A stretch of DNA of 64,000 nucleotides from Limnoperna fortunei (taxonomy: Eukaryota; Mollusca; Bivalvia; Mytilida; Modiolidae). The stretch spans positions 60,842,074-60,906,073 of the forward strand of contig OX104113.1 in NCBI GenBank assembly GCA_944474755.1, in the 5' to 3' direction. A model generated the notes under the pieces. It was given only the letters and a program-made list of their open reading frames with translations, made no database searches and was not told where the DNA came from. This document shows, in pieces, positions 1-11,831 of the stretch (the first letter of the stretch is position 1; each line of letters opens with the position of its first letter). The translations under genes and the position numbers were made by a program.

Positions 1-567
1 ATATTTGCAGTAATCTTTTTCGCGATTGAGGTGTGGACATTGATTTTCGTGGAAAACATATGTAGTATAATTTCATATTGCTATACTTTATCCGCTGTGA
101 ATTTTTCCTTGGCGACTTTTGAATTGATACAGTAAATACCATTAATTCTTCAAATGTATCTTATAAAAGAGTGTGCACATTTAACATAAAACAAGTAACA
201 TCAATCGCCCTAGGAAGCGAAATTAGAAAATTAATATTGGAGATATGCAAATGTCGCCCGACTCTATCTATCTATCTCTTACGGTTAAGATTGGCACTGG
301 AGTGCCACGTCGGTGAGACAATTATACTTCTGCGCAAACGCAATCTCCTTACATTGCTAAAATACTGCTCTCTGAAAGTTATTATCGACAACAATATGCG
401 TTAATTTCTTATTATTTATAGAACATGTATAACAAAGCTTTTGTTTAGTTAGAACATGTACAACGAATCTTTTGTTTAGTAAAACATTAATTAAGGCGTA
501 TATATGAATACTGATATGTTGTACATTTTAAATACAGTTCATTTAATTGAAATTGTGCTGGTTTTAG

Positions 568-597
568 ATCAACCTAATGTGAGCCGACCATTACAGG
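568..597 (+). CDS. Microexon A1 (30 nt)
   Basis: Pyrimidine-rich tract ending TTTTAG precedes it and GTAATA follows as donor, slightly weaker than the GTAAG of the other copies. Read in phase 1, with G carried over from the preceding exon, it encodes DQPNVSRPLQ with an NVS sequon. The other two frames contain a stop. Confidence 0.65.
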
Positions 598-1405
598 GTA
601 ATAAATCTCGTATGTTGTCATATTTAATAGCGAATGTAAAATAATGATCACATACATACTAATTGAAAAAAAACAACTAAAATCCAGCTTTTCTTTAGAT
701 ATTTCTATGCTTTCATAGCCACAAACTGGGTTTAAACCGTGAATATCTTAATTAATACAATTTTTGGAGACCTAAAATATAAGAATGAAACTAATTTAGA
801 TTTGTCTGCTTACTATATAAATCTCATAAAATGTAAACACTTTAAGTGATCAAAAGATATAATATTCATACAATATTGATCTTATTTTCTTCGCTGCAAA
901 CGACATTTGAAAGCAATTTTTTTGAGATCACCATGTGGACATAGATGTACGCACTCATCATTTATGGTATAATTTCAAATTGCAATACTTTTATCTGCTG
1001 TGAATCTTTCCTTGGCTACGTTTGCACTGATGAAGTAAAAACATTAATCATTTAAAGCCATCCTATAAAGATGCCTGTTCATTAAGCATCACACAACATC
1101 AATTTTAGGTATGCAAAAGTGCACAAACTCTTTCTCTCTTTCTTTCTGTCTCGCTCTCTCTCTCACGTTCGTAGTACAAATATAATTATATGCAAACTTA
1201 ATCTCTCAATCTTTTGATATAAGTAAAATATTAATCGATGAAAGTTTAATATCGACAACAATTGATTTAAAATTCGTTTAAATAGATACATCATCTAATA
1301 GAAGTCTTTTGTTCAGCAAAGTAATTTATTATGGAATATATAGGAATACTGATACAGTATGAATTTTAAAGACATGTCATTTAACTTAAATTGTTCTTCT
1401 TGTAG

Positions 1406-1435
1406 ATACAATTAACAGGAGCCCTCTATTAAAAG
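1406..1435 (+). CDS. Microexon B1 (30 nt)
   Basis: Acceptor TTCTTCTTGTAG, donor GTAAGCAG. The phase-1 frame encodes DTINRSPLLK, with an NRS sequon; the usual second proline of the B type is leucine here. The other two frames are closed by TAA. Confidence 0.65.
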
Positions 1436-2293
1436 GTAAGCAGACTCATATGACGTTATAATATCCAGTATAAAAAGTTAAATAATGATCAATCATCTGC
1501 TAATTGGAGAAAGAAAATAGGTGTCACAAATAATTAAAAATCAGCTTTCCAAGAGATATTTCTCTTCTTTCATTATTGTAGATTGGTTTGAATTTTTTTG
1601 AATATCACTATTAGAATTGAACTAATTTAGTTATGTCTGCATATTTTATACATCTATTAAAAAGCCAACATTTTAAGTAAGCTTTAGATTTAATATTCAT
1701 TTGATAATAATCTGCAAACGATATTTGCAGTAATCTTTTTCGCGATTGAGGTGTGGTGTGGACATTGATTTACGTGGAAAACATATGTAGTATAATTTCA
1801 AATTGCTATATTTTTATCTGCTGTGAATTTTTCCTTGGCGACGCTTGAATTGATACAGTAAATACCATTAATTCTTCAAATGTATCTTATAACAGAGTGT
1901 GCACATTTAACATAAAACAACTAACATCAATCGCCCTAGGAAACGAAATTAGAAAATTAATATTGGAGGTATGCAAATGTCGCCCGACTCTATCTATCTA
2001 TCTCTTACGGTTAAGATTGGCACTGGTGTGCCACGTCGGTAAGACAATTATAATTCTGCGCAAATGCAATCACCGTACATTGCTAAAATACTGCTCTCTG
2101 AAAGTTATTATCGACAACAATGTGCGTAAATTTCTTATTATTTATAGAACATGTATAACAAAGCTTTTGTTTAGTTAGAACATGTACAACGAATCTTTTG
2201 TTAAGTAAAACATTAATTAAGGCGTATATATGAATACTGATATGTTGTACATTTTAAATACATTTCATTTAATTGAAATTGTTCTGGTTTTAG

Positions 2294-2323
2294 ATCAACC
2301 TAATGTGAGCCGACCATTACAGG
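2294..2323 (+). CDS. Microexon A2 (30 nt)
   Basis: Acceptor TTCTGGTTTTAG, donor GTAAGAAG. Encodes DQPNVSRPLQ in phase 1, identical in peptide to the 568-597 copy, 1726 bp away. Confidence 0.7.
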
Positions 2324-3121
2324 GTAAGAAGTCTCGTATGTTGTCATATCTATTAGTGAATGCAAAATAATGATCACATGCATACTAATTGAAAAAAAAC
2401 AACTAAAATCCAGCTTTTCTTTAAATATTTCTATGCTTTCATAGCTACAAACTGGGTTTAAACCTTGAATATCTTTATTAATACAATTTTTGGAGACATA
2501 AAATATAAGAATGAAACTAATTTAGATTTGTCTGCTTACTATATAAATCTCAAAATGTAAACCTTAAGTGATCAAAAGATATAATATTCATAGAATATTA
2601 ATCTTATTTTCTTCGCTGCAAACGACATTTGAAAGTAATTTTTTGAGATCACCATGTGGACATTGATGTACGCGCTCATCATTTATGGTATAATTTCAAA
2701 TTGCTATACTTTTATCTGCTGTGAATCTTTTCTTGTCTACGTTTGCACTGATAAAGTAAAAACATTAATCCTTCAAAGCCATCCTTTAAAGGTGCCTGTT
2801 CATTAAGCATCACACAACATCAATTTTAGGTATGCTAAAACTCTTTCTTTCTTTCTTTCTGCCTCGCTCTCTCTCTCTCTCACGTTGGTAGTACAAATAT
2901 AATTATATGCAAACTTAATATCTCAATCTTTTGATATAAGTAAAATATTAATCGGTGAAAGTTTAATATCGACAACAATTTATTTAAAATTCTTTTAAAT
3001 AGATACATCATCTATTAGAAGTCTTTTGTTCAGCAAAATAATTTTTTAAGGAATATATAGGAATACTGATACAGTATGAATTTATATACATGTCATTTAA
3101 CTGAAATTATTCTTCTTGTAG

Positions 3122-3151
3122 ATACAATTAACAGGAGCCCTCCATTAAAAG
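3122..3151 (+). CDS. Microexon B2 (30 nt)
   Basis: Acceptor TTCTTCTTGTAG, donor GTATGA rather than GTAAG but still a plausible GT donor. Encodes DTINRSPPLK in phase 1. Confidence 0.65.
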
Positions 3152-3999
3152 GTATGAGACTCATATGATGTTATAACATCCAATATAAAATGTTAAATAA
3201 TGATCAATCATATGCTAATTTGCGAAAGAAAATAGGTGTGACAAATAATTTAAAATCAGCTTTCCAAGAGATATTTCTCTTCTTTCATTATTGTAGATTT
3301 GTTTGAATTCTTTTGAATATCACTATTAGAGTTGAACTAATTTAGTTATGTCTGCATACTTTATACATCTATTAAAAAGCCAACATTTTAAGTAAGCTTT
3401 AGATTTAATATTCATTTGATAATAATCTGCAAACGATATTTGCAGTAATCTTTTTCGCGATTGAGGTGTGGACATTGATTTACGTGGAAAACAAATGTAG
3501 TATAATTTCAAATTGCTATACTTTTGTCTGCTGTGAATTTTTCCTTGGCGACGCTTGAATTGATACAGTAAATACCATTAATTCTTCAAATGTTTCTTAA
3601 AAAAGAGTGTGCACATTTAACATAAAACAAGTAACATCAATCGCCCTAGGAAGCGAAATTAGAAAATTAATATTGGAGATATGCAAATGTCGCCCGACTC
3701 TATCTATCTCTTACGCTTAAGATTGGCACTGGAGTGCCACGTCGGTGAGACAATTATACTTCTGCTCAAACGCAATCTCCGTACATTGCTAAAATACTGC
3801 TCTCTGAAAGTTATTATCGACAACAATATGCGTAAATTTCTTATTATTTATAGAACATGTATAACAAAGCTTTTGTTTAGTTAGAACATGTACAACGAAT
3901 CTTTTGTGTAGTAAAACATTAATTAAGGCATATATATGAATACTGATATGTTGTACATTTTAAATACATTTCATTTAATTGAAATTGTTCTGGTTTTAG

Positions 4000-4029
4000 A
4001 TCAACCTAATGTGAGCCGACCATTACAGG
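4000..4029 (+). CDS. Microexon A3 (30 nt)
   Basis: Acceptor TTCTGGTTTTAG, donor GTAAGAAG. Encodes DQPNVSRPLQ in phase 1. Lies in the recently duplicated 1718-bp unit. Confidence 0.7.
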
Positions 4030-4838
4030 GTAAGAAGTCTCGTATGTTGTCATTTCTAAAAGCGAATGTAAAATAATGATCACATACATTCTAATTGAAA
4101 AAAAACAACTAATATCCGGCTTTTCTTTAGATATTTCTATGCTTTCATAGCTACAAACTGGGTTTAAACCTTGACTATCTTTATTAATACAATTTTTTGG
4201 AGACCTAAAATACAAGAATGAAACTAATTTAGATTTGTCTGCTTACTATATAAATCTCATAAAATGTAAACACTTTAAGTGATCAAAAGATATAATATTC
4301 ATATAATATTGATCTTATTTTCTTCGCTGCAAACGACATTTGAAAGTAATTTTTTTGAGATCACCATGTGGACATTGATGTACAAGCTCATCATTTATAG
4401 TATAATTTCAAATTGCTATACTTTTATCTGCTGTGAATCTTTCCTTGGCTACGTTTGCACTGATAAAGTAAAAACATTAATCCTTCAAAGCCATCCTATA
4501 AAGGTGCCTGTTCATTAAGCTTCACACAACATCAATTTAAGGTATGCAACAGTGCACAAACTCTTTCTCTCTTTCTTTCTCTCTCGCTCTCTCTCTCTTT
4601 CACGTTGGTAGTACAAATATAATTATATGCAAACTTAATCTCTCAATCTTTTGATATAAGCAGAATATTAATCGATGAAAGTTTAATATCAACAACAATT
4701 TATTTAAAATTCGTTTAAATACATCATCTATTAGAAGTCTTTTGTTCAGCAAAATTATTTATTATGGAATATATAGGAATACTGATACAGTATGAATTTT
4801 AAATACATGTCATTTAACTGAAATTGTTCCTCTTGTAG

Positions 4839-4868
4839 ATACAATTAACAGGAACCCTCCATTAAAAG
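4839..4868 (+). CDS. Microexon B3 (30 nt), sequon lost
   Basis: Acceptor TTCCTCTTGTAG, donor GTAAGCAG. Encodes DTINRNPPLK: serine of the NRS sequon is replaced by asparagine. Confidence 0.7.
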
Positions 4869-5717
4869 GTAAGCAGACTCATATGATGTTATAATATTCA
4901 ACATAAAATGTTAAATAATGATCAATCATATGCGAATTGGAGAAAGAAAATAGGTGTTACAAATAATTTAAAATCAGCTTTCCAAGAGATATTTCTCTTC
5001 TTTCATTATTGTAGATTGGTTTGAATTCTTTTGAATATCACTATTAGAATTGAACTAATTTAGTTATGTCTGCATATTTTATACATCTATTAAAAAGCCA
5101 ACATTTTAAGTAAGCTTTAGATTTAATATTCATTTGATAATAATCTGCAAACGATATTTGCAGTAATCTTTTTCGCGATTGAGGTGTGGACATTGATTTA
5201 CGTGGAAAACAAATGTAGTATAATTTCAAATTGCTATACTTTTGTCTGCTGTGAATTTTTCCTTGGCGACGCTTGAATTGATACAGTAAATACCATTAAT
5301 TCTTCAAATGTATCTTAAAAAAGAGTGTGCACATTTAACATAAAACAAGTAACATCAATCGCCCTAGGAAGCGAAATTAGAAAATTAATATTGGAGATAT
5401 GCAAATGTCGCCCGACTCTATCTATCTCTTACGCTTAAGATTGGCACTGGAGTGCCACGTCGGTGAGACAATTATACTTCTGCTCAAACGCAATCTCCGT
5501 ACATTGCTAAAATACTGCTCTCTGAAAGTTATTATCGACAACAATATGCGTAAATTTCTTATTATTTATAGAACATGTATAACAAAGCTTTTGTTTAGTT
5601 AGAACATGTACAACGAATCTTTTGTGTAGTAAAACATTAATTAAGGCGTATATATGAATACTGATATGTTGTACATTTTAAATACATTTCATTTAATTGA
5701 AATTGTTCTGGTTTTAG

Positions 5718-5747
5718 ATCAACCTAATGTGAGCCGACCATTACAGG
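5718..5747 (+). CDS. Microexon A4 (30 nt)
   Basis: Exact counterpart of A3, 1718 bp downstream, with the same acceptor and donor. Encodes DQPNVSRPLQ. Confidence 0.7.
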
Positions 5748-6556
5748 GTAAGAAGTCTCGTATGTTGTCATTTCTAAAAGCGAATGTAAAATAATGATCA
5801 CATACATTCTAATTGAAAAAAAACAACTAATATCCGGCTTTTCTTTAGATATTTCTATGCTTTCATAGCTACAAACTGGGTTTAAACCTTGACTATCTTT
5901 ATTAATACAATTTTTTGGAGACCTAAAATACAAGAATGAAACTAATTTAGATTTGTCTGCTTACTATATAAATCTCATAAAATGTAAACACTTTAAGTGA
6001 TCAAAAGATATAATATTCATATAATATTGATCTTATTTTCTTCGCTGCAAACGACATTTGAAAGTAATTTTTTTGAGATCACCATGTGGACATTGATGTA
6101 CAAGCTCATCATTTATAGTATAATTTCAAATTGCTATACTTTTATCTGCTGTGAATCTTTCCTTGGCTACGTTTGCACTGATAAAGTAAAAACATTAATC
6201 CTTCAAAGCCATCCTATAAAGGTGCCTGTTCATTAAGCTTCACACAACATCAATTTAAGGTATGCAACAGTGCACAAACTCTTTCTCTCTTTCTTTCTCT
6301 CTCGCTCTCTCTCTCTTTCACGTTGGTAGTACAAATATAATTATATGCAAACTTAATCTCTCAATCTTTTGATATAAGCAGAATATTAATCGATGAAAGT
6401 TTAATATCAACAACAATTTATTTAAAATTCGTTTAAATACATCATCTATTAGAAGTCTTTTGTTCAGCAAAATTATTTATTATGGAATATATAGGAATAC
6501 TGATACAGTATGAATTTTAAATACATGTCATTTAACTGAAATTGTTCCTCTTGTAG

Positions 6557-6586
6557 ATACAATTAACAGGAACCCTCCATTAAAAG
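6557..6586 (+). CDS. Microexon B4 (30 nt), sequon lost
   Basis: Exact counterpart of B3, 1718 bp downstream. Encodes DTINRNPPLK, so the Ser to Asn change predates the duplication. Confidence 0.7.
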
Positions 6587-7439
6587 GTAAGCAGACTCAT
6601 ATGATGTTATAATATTCAACATAAAATGTTAAATAATGATCAATCATATGCGAATTGGAGAAAGAAAATAGGTGTTACAAATAATTTAAAATCAGCTTTC
6701 CAAGAGATATTTCTCTTCTTTCATTATTGTAGATTGGTTTGAATTCTTTTGAATATCACTATTAGAATTGAACTAATTTAGTTATGTCTGCATATTTTAT
6801 ACATCTATCAAAAAGCCAATATTTTAAGTAAGCTTTAGATTTAATATTCATTTGATATTAATCTGCAAACGATATTTGCAGTTATCTTTTTCGCGATTGA
6901 GGTGTGGACATTGATTTACCTGGAAAACATATGTAGTATAATTTCAAATTGCTATACTTTTATCTGCTGTGAATTTTTCCTTGGCGACGCTTGAATTGAT
7001 ACAGTAAATACCATTAATTCTTCAAATGTATCTTATAAAAGAGTGTGCACATTTAACATAAAACAACTAACACCAATCGCCCTAGGAAGAGAAATTAGAA
7101 AATTAATATTGGAGGTATGCAAATGTCGCCCTACTCTATCTATCTATCTCTTACGGTTAAGATTGGCACTAGAGTGCCACGTCGGTGAGACAATTATACT
7201 TCTGCGCAAACGGAATCTCCGTACATTGCTAAAATACTGCTCTCTGAAAGTTATTATCGACAGCAATATGCGTAAATTTCTTATTATTTATAGAACATGT
7301 ATAACAAAGCTTTTGTTTAGTTAGAACATGTTTAACGAATCTTTTGTTTAGTAAAACATTAATTAAGGCGTATATATGAATACTGATATGTTGCACATTT
7401 TAAATACATTTCATTTAATTGAAATTGTTCTTGTTTTAG

Positions 7440-7469
7440 ATCAACCTAATGTGAGCCGACCATTACAGG
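7440..7469 (+). CDS. Microexon A5 (30 nt)
   Basis: Acceptor TTCTTGTTTTAG, donor GTAAGAAG. Encodes DQPNVSRPLQ in phase 1. Confidence 0.7.
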
Positions 7470-8277
7470 GTAAGAAGTCTCGTATGTTGTCATATCCAAT
7501 AGCGAATGTAAAATAATGATCACATACATACTAATTGAAAAAAAAACTAAAATCCAGCTTTTCTTTAGATATTTCTATGCTTTCATAGTTACAAACCTGG
7601 TTTGTACCTTGAATATCTTTATTAATACGATTTTTGGAGACCTAAAATATAAGAATGAAACTAATTTAGATTTGTCTGCTTACTATATAAATCTCATAAA
7701 ATGTAAACACTTTAAGTGATCTAAAGATATAATATTCATATAATATTGATCTTATTTTCTTCGCTGCAAACGACATTTGAAAGTAATTTTTTTGAGATCA
7801 CCATGTGAACATTGATGTACGCGCTCATCATTTATAGTATAATTTCAAATTGCTATACTTTTATCTGCTGTGAATCTTTCCTTGGCTACGTTTGCACTGA
7901 TAAAGTAAAAACATTAATCCTTCAAAAGCCATCCTATAAAGGTGCCTGTTCATTAAGCATCACACAACATCAATTTTAGGTATGCAACAGTGCACAAACT
8001 CTTTCTCTCTTTCTTTCTGTCTCGCTCTCTCTTTCACGTTGGTAGTACAAATATAATTATATGCAAAAATAATCTCTCAATCTTTTGATATAAGTAAAAT
8101 ATTAATCGATGAAAGTTAAATATCGACAACAATTTATTTAAAATTCTTTTAAATAGATACATCATATATTAGAAGTTTTTTGTTCAGCGAAATAATTTTA
8201 TTATGGAATATATAATAATACTGATACAGTATGAATTTTTTTAAATACCTGTGATTTAACTGAAATTATTCTTGTGG

Positions 8278-8307
8278 AAACAATTAACAGGAGCACTCTA
8301 TTAAAAT
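8278..8307 (+). pseudogene. Broken B-type microexon
   Basis: Homologous to the other B microexons and still 30 nt, but the acceptor AG has become GG (CTTGTGG) and the last exon base before the GTAAG donor is T instead of G. Without an acceptor it is unlikely to be spliced in. It is the last microexon before the retrotransposon insertion at 9007. Confidence 0.6.
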
Positions 8308-9006
8308 GTAAGCAGATTCATATGATGTTATAATATCCAATATAAAATGTTAAATAATGATCAATCATCTGCTAATCGGAGAAAGAAAATAGGTGTCACA
8401 AATAATTAAAAATCAGCTTTCCAAGAGATATTTCTCTTCTTTCATTATTGTAGATTGGTTTGAATTTTTTTAAATATCACTATTAGAATTGAACTAATTT
8501 AGTTATGTCTGCATATTTTATACATCTATTAAAAAGCCAACATTTTAAGTAAGCTTTAGATTTAATATTCATTTGATAATAATCTGCAAACGATATTTGC
8601 AGTAAACTTTTTCTCGATTGAGGTGTGGACATTGATTTACGTGGAAAACATATGTAGTATAATTTCAAATTGCTATACTTTTATCTGCTGTGAATTTTTC
8701 CTTGGCGACGCTTGAATTGATACAGTAAATACCATTGATTCTTCAAATGTATCTTATAAAAAGTGTGCACATTTAACATAAAACAACTAACATCAATCGC
8801 CCTAGGAAGCGAAATTAGAAAATTAATATTGGAGGTATGCATATGTGGCCCGACCTTATCTATTTATCTCTTACGGTTAAGATTGGCACTGGTGTGCCAC
8901 GTCGGAGACAATTATACTTCTGCGCAAACGCAATCTCCTTACATTGCTAAAATACTGCTGTCTGAAAGTTATTATCGACAACAATATGCGTAAATTTCTT
9001 ATTATT

Positions 9007-9442
9007 AAATATATTCTTCGGGAGGGCAGGAAGTTAAAGATCCGACGTCACAATTCTGGGTTGTTATTTTAGACTACTATAATTTTCTTAAAATAGCGAG
9101 AACATGCCAATTGCAGACCTCAAATGCTTCAAGTGTATACAAAATCCAGGTCAAGTTTAAAACAATGTACAATTCTTGACAAAATCAATATCAAACACAA
9201 CAAACAAGTGTCAACAAATAAAATAAACAAACAGAATATTTTGGCTGGTAATTGTCATGGCTTTATTTACAAATCAATACACAATTCAAATCAATCAAAA
9301 TTATTCATATGTGAATACACAAATCAAATGAATCAAAAAATGTCCATCACAAATGATGAAAATAAAATACTATTGAGCGATCCAATAGTGATATTAAAAA
9401 CATTGGGCGATCCAGAGTTGAATTGTATTTCTAAATCCGCCA
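9007..9442 (-). repeat. Split direct repeat B2 of the Ngaro-like element
   Basis: Direct copy of 9800-10234 at an offset of about 792 bp, with a few percent differences by eye. It forms the 3' end of the element as read on the minus strand. Plus-strand open frames within B1 and B2 are not conserved in length between the copies and are not regarded as genes. A unique segment of about 180 bp separates it from A2. Confidence 0.85.
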
Positions 9443-9621
9443 GCTAGAAATCAGGAAATCCCTGCTCTACTATCAGTACATGTAGCACAAACGTCAGGAA
9501 ACAAAAGTAGAAACTGGAACTCGACATAGATTAAATGTCCCATAAACCATGACCATATTCATAATTGAAATAAAAAACTAAAAAGAGCAATATATATATT
9601 CTAGAGGGAGTGCAGGGAGGG

Positions 9622-9799
9622 TTTTTCCTAAAAGAGAAACGTGGCGTTGCGTGGTCAAAAGCACGAAAAGACCGTGGCAATCAAGTGCACCGTTTTTATA
9701 CCTAAGTGCCGCTTAGGTAATTGAAGAGTTACAAGACAGATAATTCGTCGAATAATTATAATAAACTAATTTCATTTCGATTATTAAATTGCATTATTA
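9622..9799 (-). repeat. Split direct repeat A2 of the Ngaro-like element
   Basis: Direct copy of the other terminus (14736-14911), beginning TTTTCCTAAAAGAG and ending GCATTATT. Its junction with B1 recreates the head-to-tail joint of a circular form. Confidence 0.85.
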
Positions 9800-10234
9800 A
9801 ATATATTCTTCGGGAGGGCAGGAAGTTAAAGATCCGACGTCACAATTCTGGGTTGTTATTTTAGACAACTATAATTTTCTTAAAATAGCGAGAACATGCC
9901 AATTGCAGTCCTCAAATGCTTCAAGTGTATACAAAATCCAGGTCAAGATTAAAACAGTGTACAATTCTTGACAAAATCAATATCAAACACAACAACCAAG
10001 TGTCAACAAATAAAATAAACAAACACAATATTTTGGCTGGTAATTGTCATGGCTTTATTCACACATCAATACACAATTTAAATCAATCAAAATTATTCAT
10101 ATGTGAATACACAAATCAAATCAATCCAAAAATGTTCATCACAAATGATGAAAATAAAATACTAATGGGAGATCCAATAGTGATATTAAAAACACTGGGC
10201 GATCCAGAGTTGAATTGTATTTCTAAATCCGCCA
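9800..10234 (-). repeat. Split direct repeat B1 of the Ngaro-like element
   Basis: Internal copy of B2, starting AAATATATTCTTCGGG and diverging after TCTAAATCCGCCA at 10234. Lies between the last ORF and A2, as the A1-ORFs-B1A2B2 layout requires. Confidence 0.85.
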
Positions 10235-10443
10235 ATGAGAATACGATAAAAAACAAACGTATTCTCACTGCCAAACAGTTTAGAAATACAAATTACCAGC
10301 CTCAATAATGTGGATATACATGAATATGAGGGTTAGCAAAGAAAGTTTCAAGAGCGCCTTGTAGCGCATTGATCAATCATCATTGAACAAAGCGGGAAGT
10401 CTATCTTCGAAATCGGGATATTGTATTATGTAACAATTTCGTT

Positions 10444-10785
10444 TTAGCATGTGAGACCTTGCAAAGCGATTAATTCTTCTTCTAGTTCTATCCATTTAAC
10501 AAGATTTGACGAATATCGCCACTGCAATCTCGGAAGAATATTTGACCATATTATTGCAGTCCCTGGTAAATAATGAAACATAATATTTGCCAGTGTGTAT
10601 TTGATATCATAAATAAGATAGCCGCAAGGATTTTTGGGGCTTCCGATATCATTTCCCCCGCAATGAATGACTACAGCGTGAGGCAATCCATAACAACACA
10701 ACAGACCTGACAAGAGAGGCATAAGGTTGCTCCATCGCATCCCACTCATTCCTACCCAGACGAGGTAGACGCCTTGTCTTTCCAT
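10444..10785 (-). pseudogene. SGNH/GDSL hydrolase-like ORF of the retrotransposon (decayed)
   Basis: The open frame from the methionine gives 113 residues; in-frame sequence upstream to about 10875 adds a likely block I (WIVGTSI). Block III is clear as HCGGNDIG, followed by the hydrophobic IIWSNILPR segment common in SGNH hydrolases. The C-terminal block V with the catalytic Asp-x-x-His is not intact: the downstream frame reads LFNDD followed by a stop. SGNH domains are known accessory parts of some Ngaro-type elements and their role there is unsettled. It lies downstream of the recombinase and before B1. The call rests on motif order and context. Confidence 0.65.
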
Positions 10786-10898
10786 GCCAAGGTTCTTCTT
10801 AGTTGGTCTGTGACATGTGTGACGGTATGCTTCCTTAATTATCGAGGTCCCTACAATCCATACAGTCTTGATACATAAAATACTAAAACTGAGTTATA

Positions 10899-11739
10899 AC
10901 CTAATATATCGCTGATACGAGTTAGATAGCCAACGTCCCTTACATTGAATTTCTGCATCACTACTACCCGTTTTGGCTTGTGGCGCCACCTATCCTAAAT
11001 GAATGTGTATTTATATTTCGTGTGTTGTAACCCATAAATTTTAGAGATGAATGTAAAACTGAAACAAATTGTTTCCTTGTAATTGGTTTTCGATTTAAAT
11101 GGGCCTTCAAAGACTGGCCTCATTCGCATGTAATCGCCCAACAACTTGAATAAAGAAAATGGCAGATTTTCATCTGACTTGATTACAATAACGCACGATC
11201 TACCAAGCTGATCCGTTTTTGAATATCGGAATTTTATCTTGCACGATTGATCACATGGCCCAAACACATGTCAGTTTCTTGAATAACTTTATTGATATCA
11301 TACTTGTTTGAACATGTAATTTCACCTACTCTTAGCAAAGCAGAAAATGCTAATGAAAAGGCAGTAAAAATTATAAGCTTTCGTAATAAGAAGAACATAC
11401 ATGGCTTAAAGCTACTGGAAATTTTCTCATCATTTCAATAGTTACAGGAAGACGCAAATCTGGTGCCCCATTTAACCTGGTCATACCCTTCAACATTTGC
11501 TTAACAAGAAATAATTGAGTGGTATCGTCTAGCCCTTTGTTTTTTAAAGTAAAACTGAGACCACTTACATACAATTTCGCAGTCGCCGGGGCATATGAAT
11601 TGTAAGACAAGTAAGCAATAAAATTTGCAATGTGATCTACAGCTGGTGGCCATATATTAGGCAAGCCATACAAGTTACGAAATTCATTAAATTTTGCTAA
11701 TCCATTCTCATAGGCATTCCAAGTATTCTTAGACAGGGA
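10899..11739 (-). pseudogene. Tyrosine recombinase domain of the Ngaro-like element (frameshifted)
   Basis: This enzyme would integrate the circular DNA copy. The N-terminal core-binding region is in the C-terminal half of the frame that ends at 11371. The catalytic Arg box (LLRVGE, about 11320-11337) follows in a second frame. The Lys region appears as RYSKTDQ (about 11210-11235) in the frame 10995-11267. The HSFRIG box (about 10988-11005) is in a further frame, and the KGRW...YIR segment with the presumed nucleophile Tyr (codon at 10906-10908) in yet another. All members of the R-H-R-Y set can be seen, but at least three frameshifts and several stops separate them. Confidence 0.85.
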
Positions 11740-11831
11740 AGCTTCAAACAAGGTGTTTGCTTCTAGTACAAAAGGTTCCAGAATTCCACAGGAACTAGAC
11801 AAGGCCCGTGGTACCAATACTCTGAATTGGT

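Larger units (their letters stand above)
1..9006 (+). repeat. Microexon-bearing tandem array, block 1 (A-B dimers of about 1.72 kb)
   Basis: About ten monomers of roughly 830-890 bp alternate as A and B types, so the period is about 1718 bp. A and B monomers are themselves recognisably homologous along their length: both contain the stretch around the words TATAATTTCAAATTGCTA and TTTATCTGCTGTGAAT, followed by a conserved GTATGCAA. A monomers carry a TCTA-rich tract and B monomers a CT-rich tract. Each monomer has one 30-nt microexon (listed separately). The segments about 3360-5077 and 5078-6795 are almost identical, with only a couple of differences seen by eye, so they arose by a very recent duplication or an assembly error. 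The block is cut at 9006 by a retrotransposon and resumes at 14912. The remaining sequence reads as intron. Confidence 0.9.

Noticed and set aside
4006..6236. Identical open frames at 4006-4215/5724-5933 and 4279-4518/5997-6236
   Set aside because: The identity only reflects the recent 1718-bp duplication; the frames do not persist in older copies.
171..9000. Recurring open frames of 67-93 codons in the array (starting MCTFNIKQ or MQMSPDS)
   Set aside because: Their length changes from copy to copy, stops and frame changes are not avoided, and they lie in what reads as intron between the microexons.
1..9000. CRISPR-like array (regularly spaced 30-nt segments)
   Set aside because: The 30-nt segments are about 850 bp apart, flanked by splice signals, and the intervening sequence is repeated rather than unique; the context is eukaryotic.
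9124..10308. Plus-strand ORFs of 107 and 130 codons in the Ngaro-like element
   Set aside because: They lie in the direct repeats B1 and B2, antisense to the element's genes, and differ in length between the two copies.
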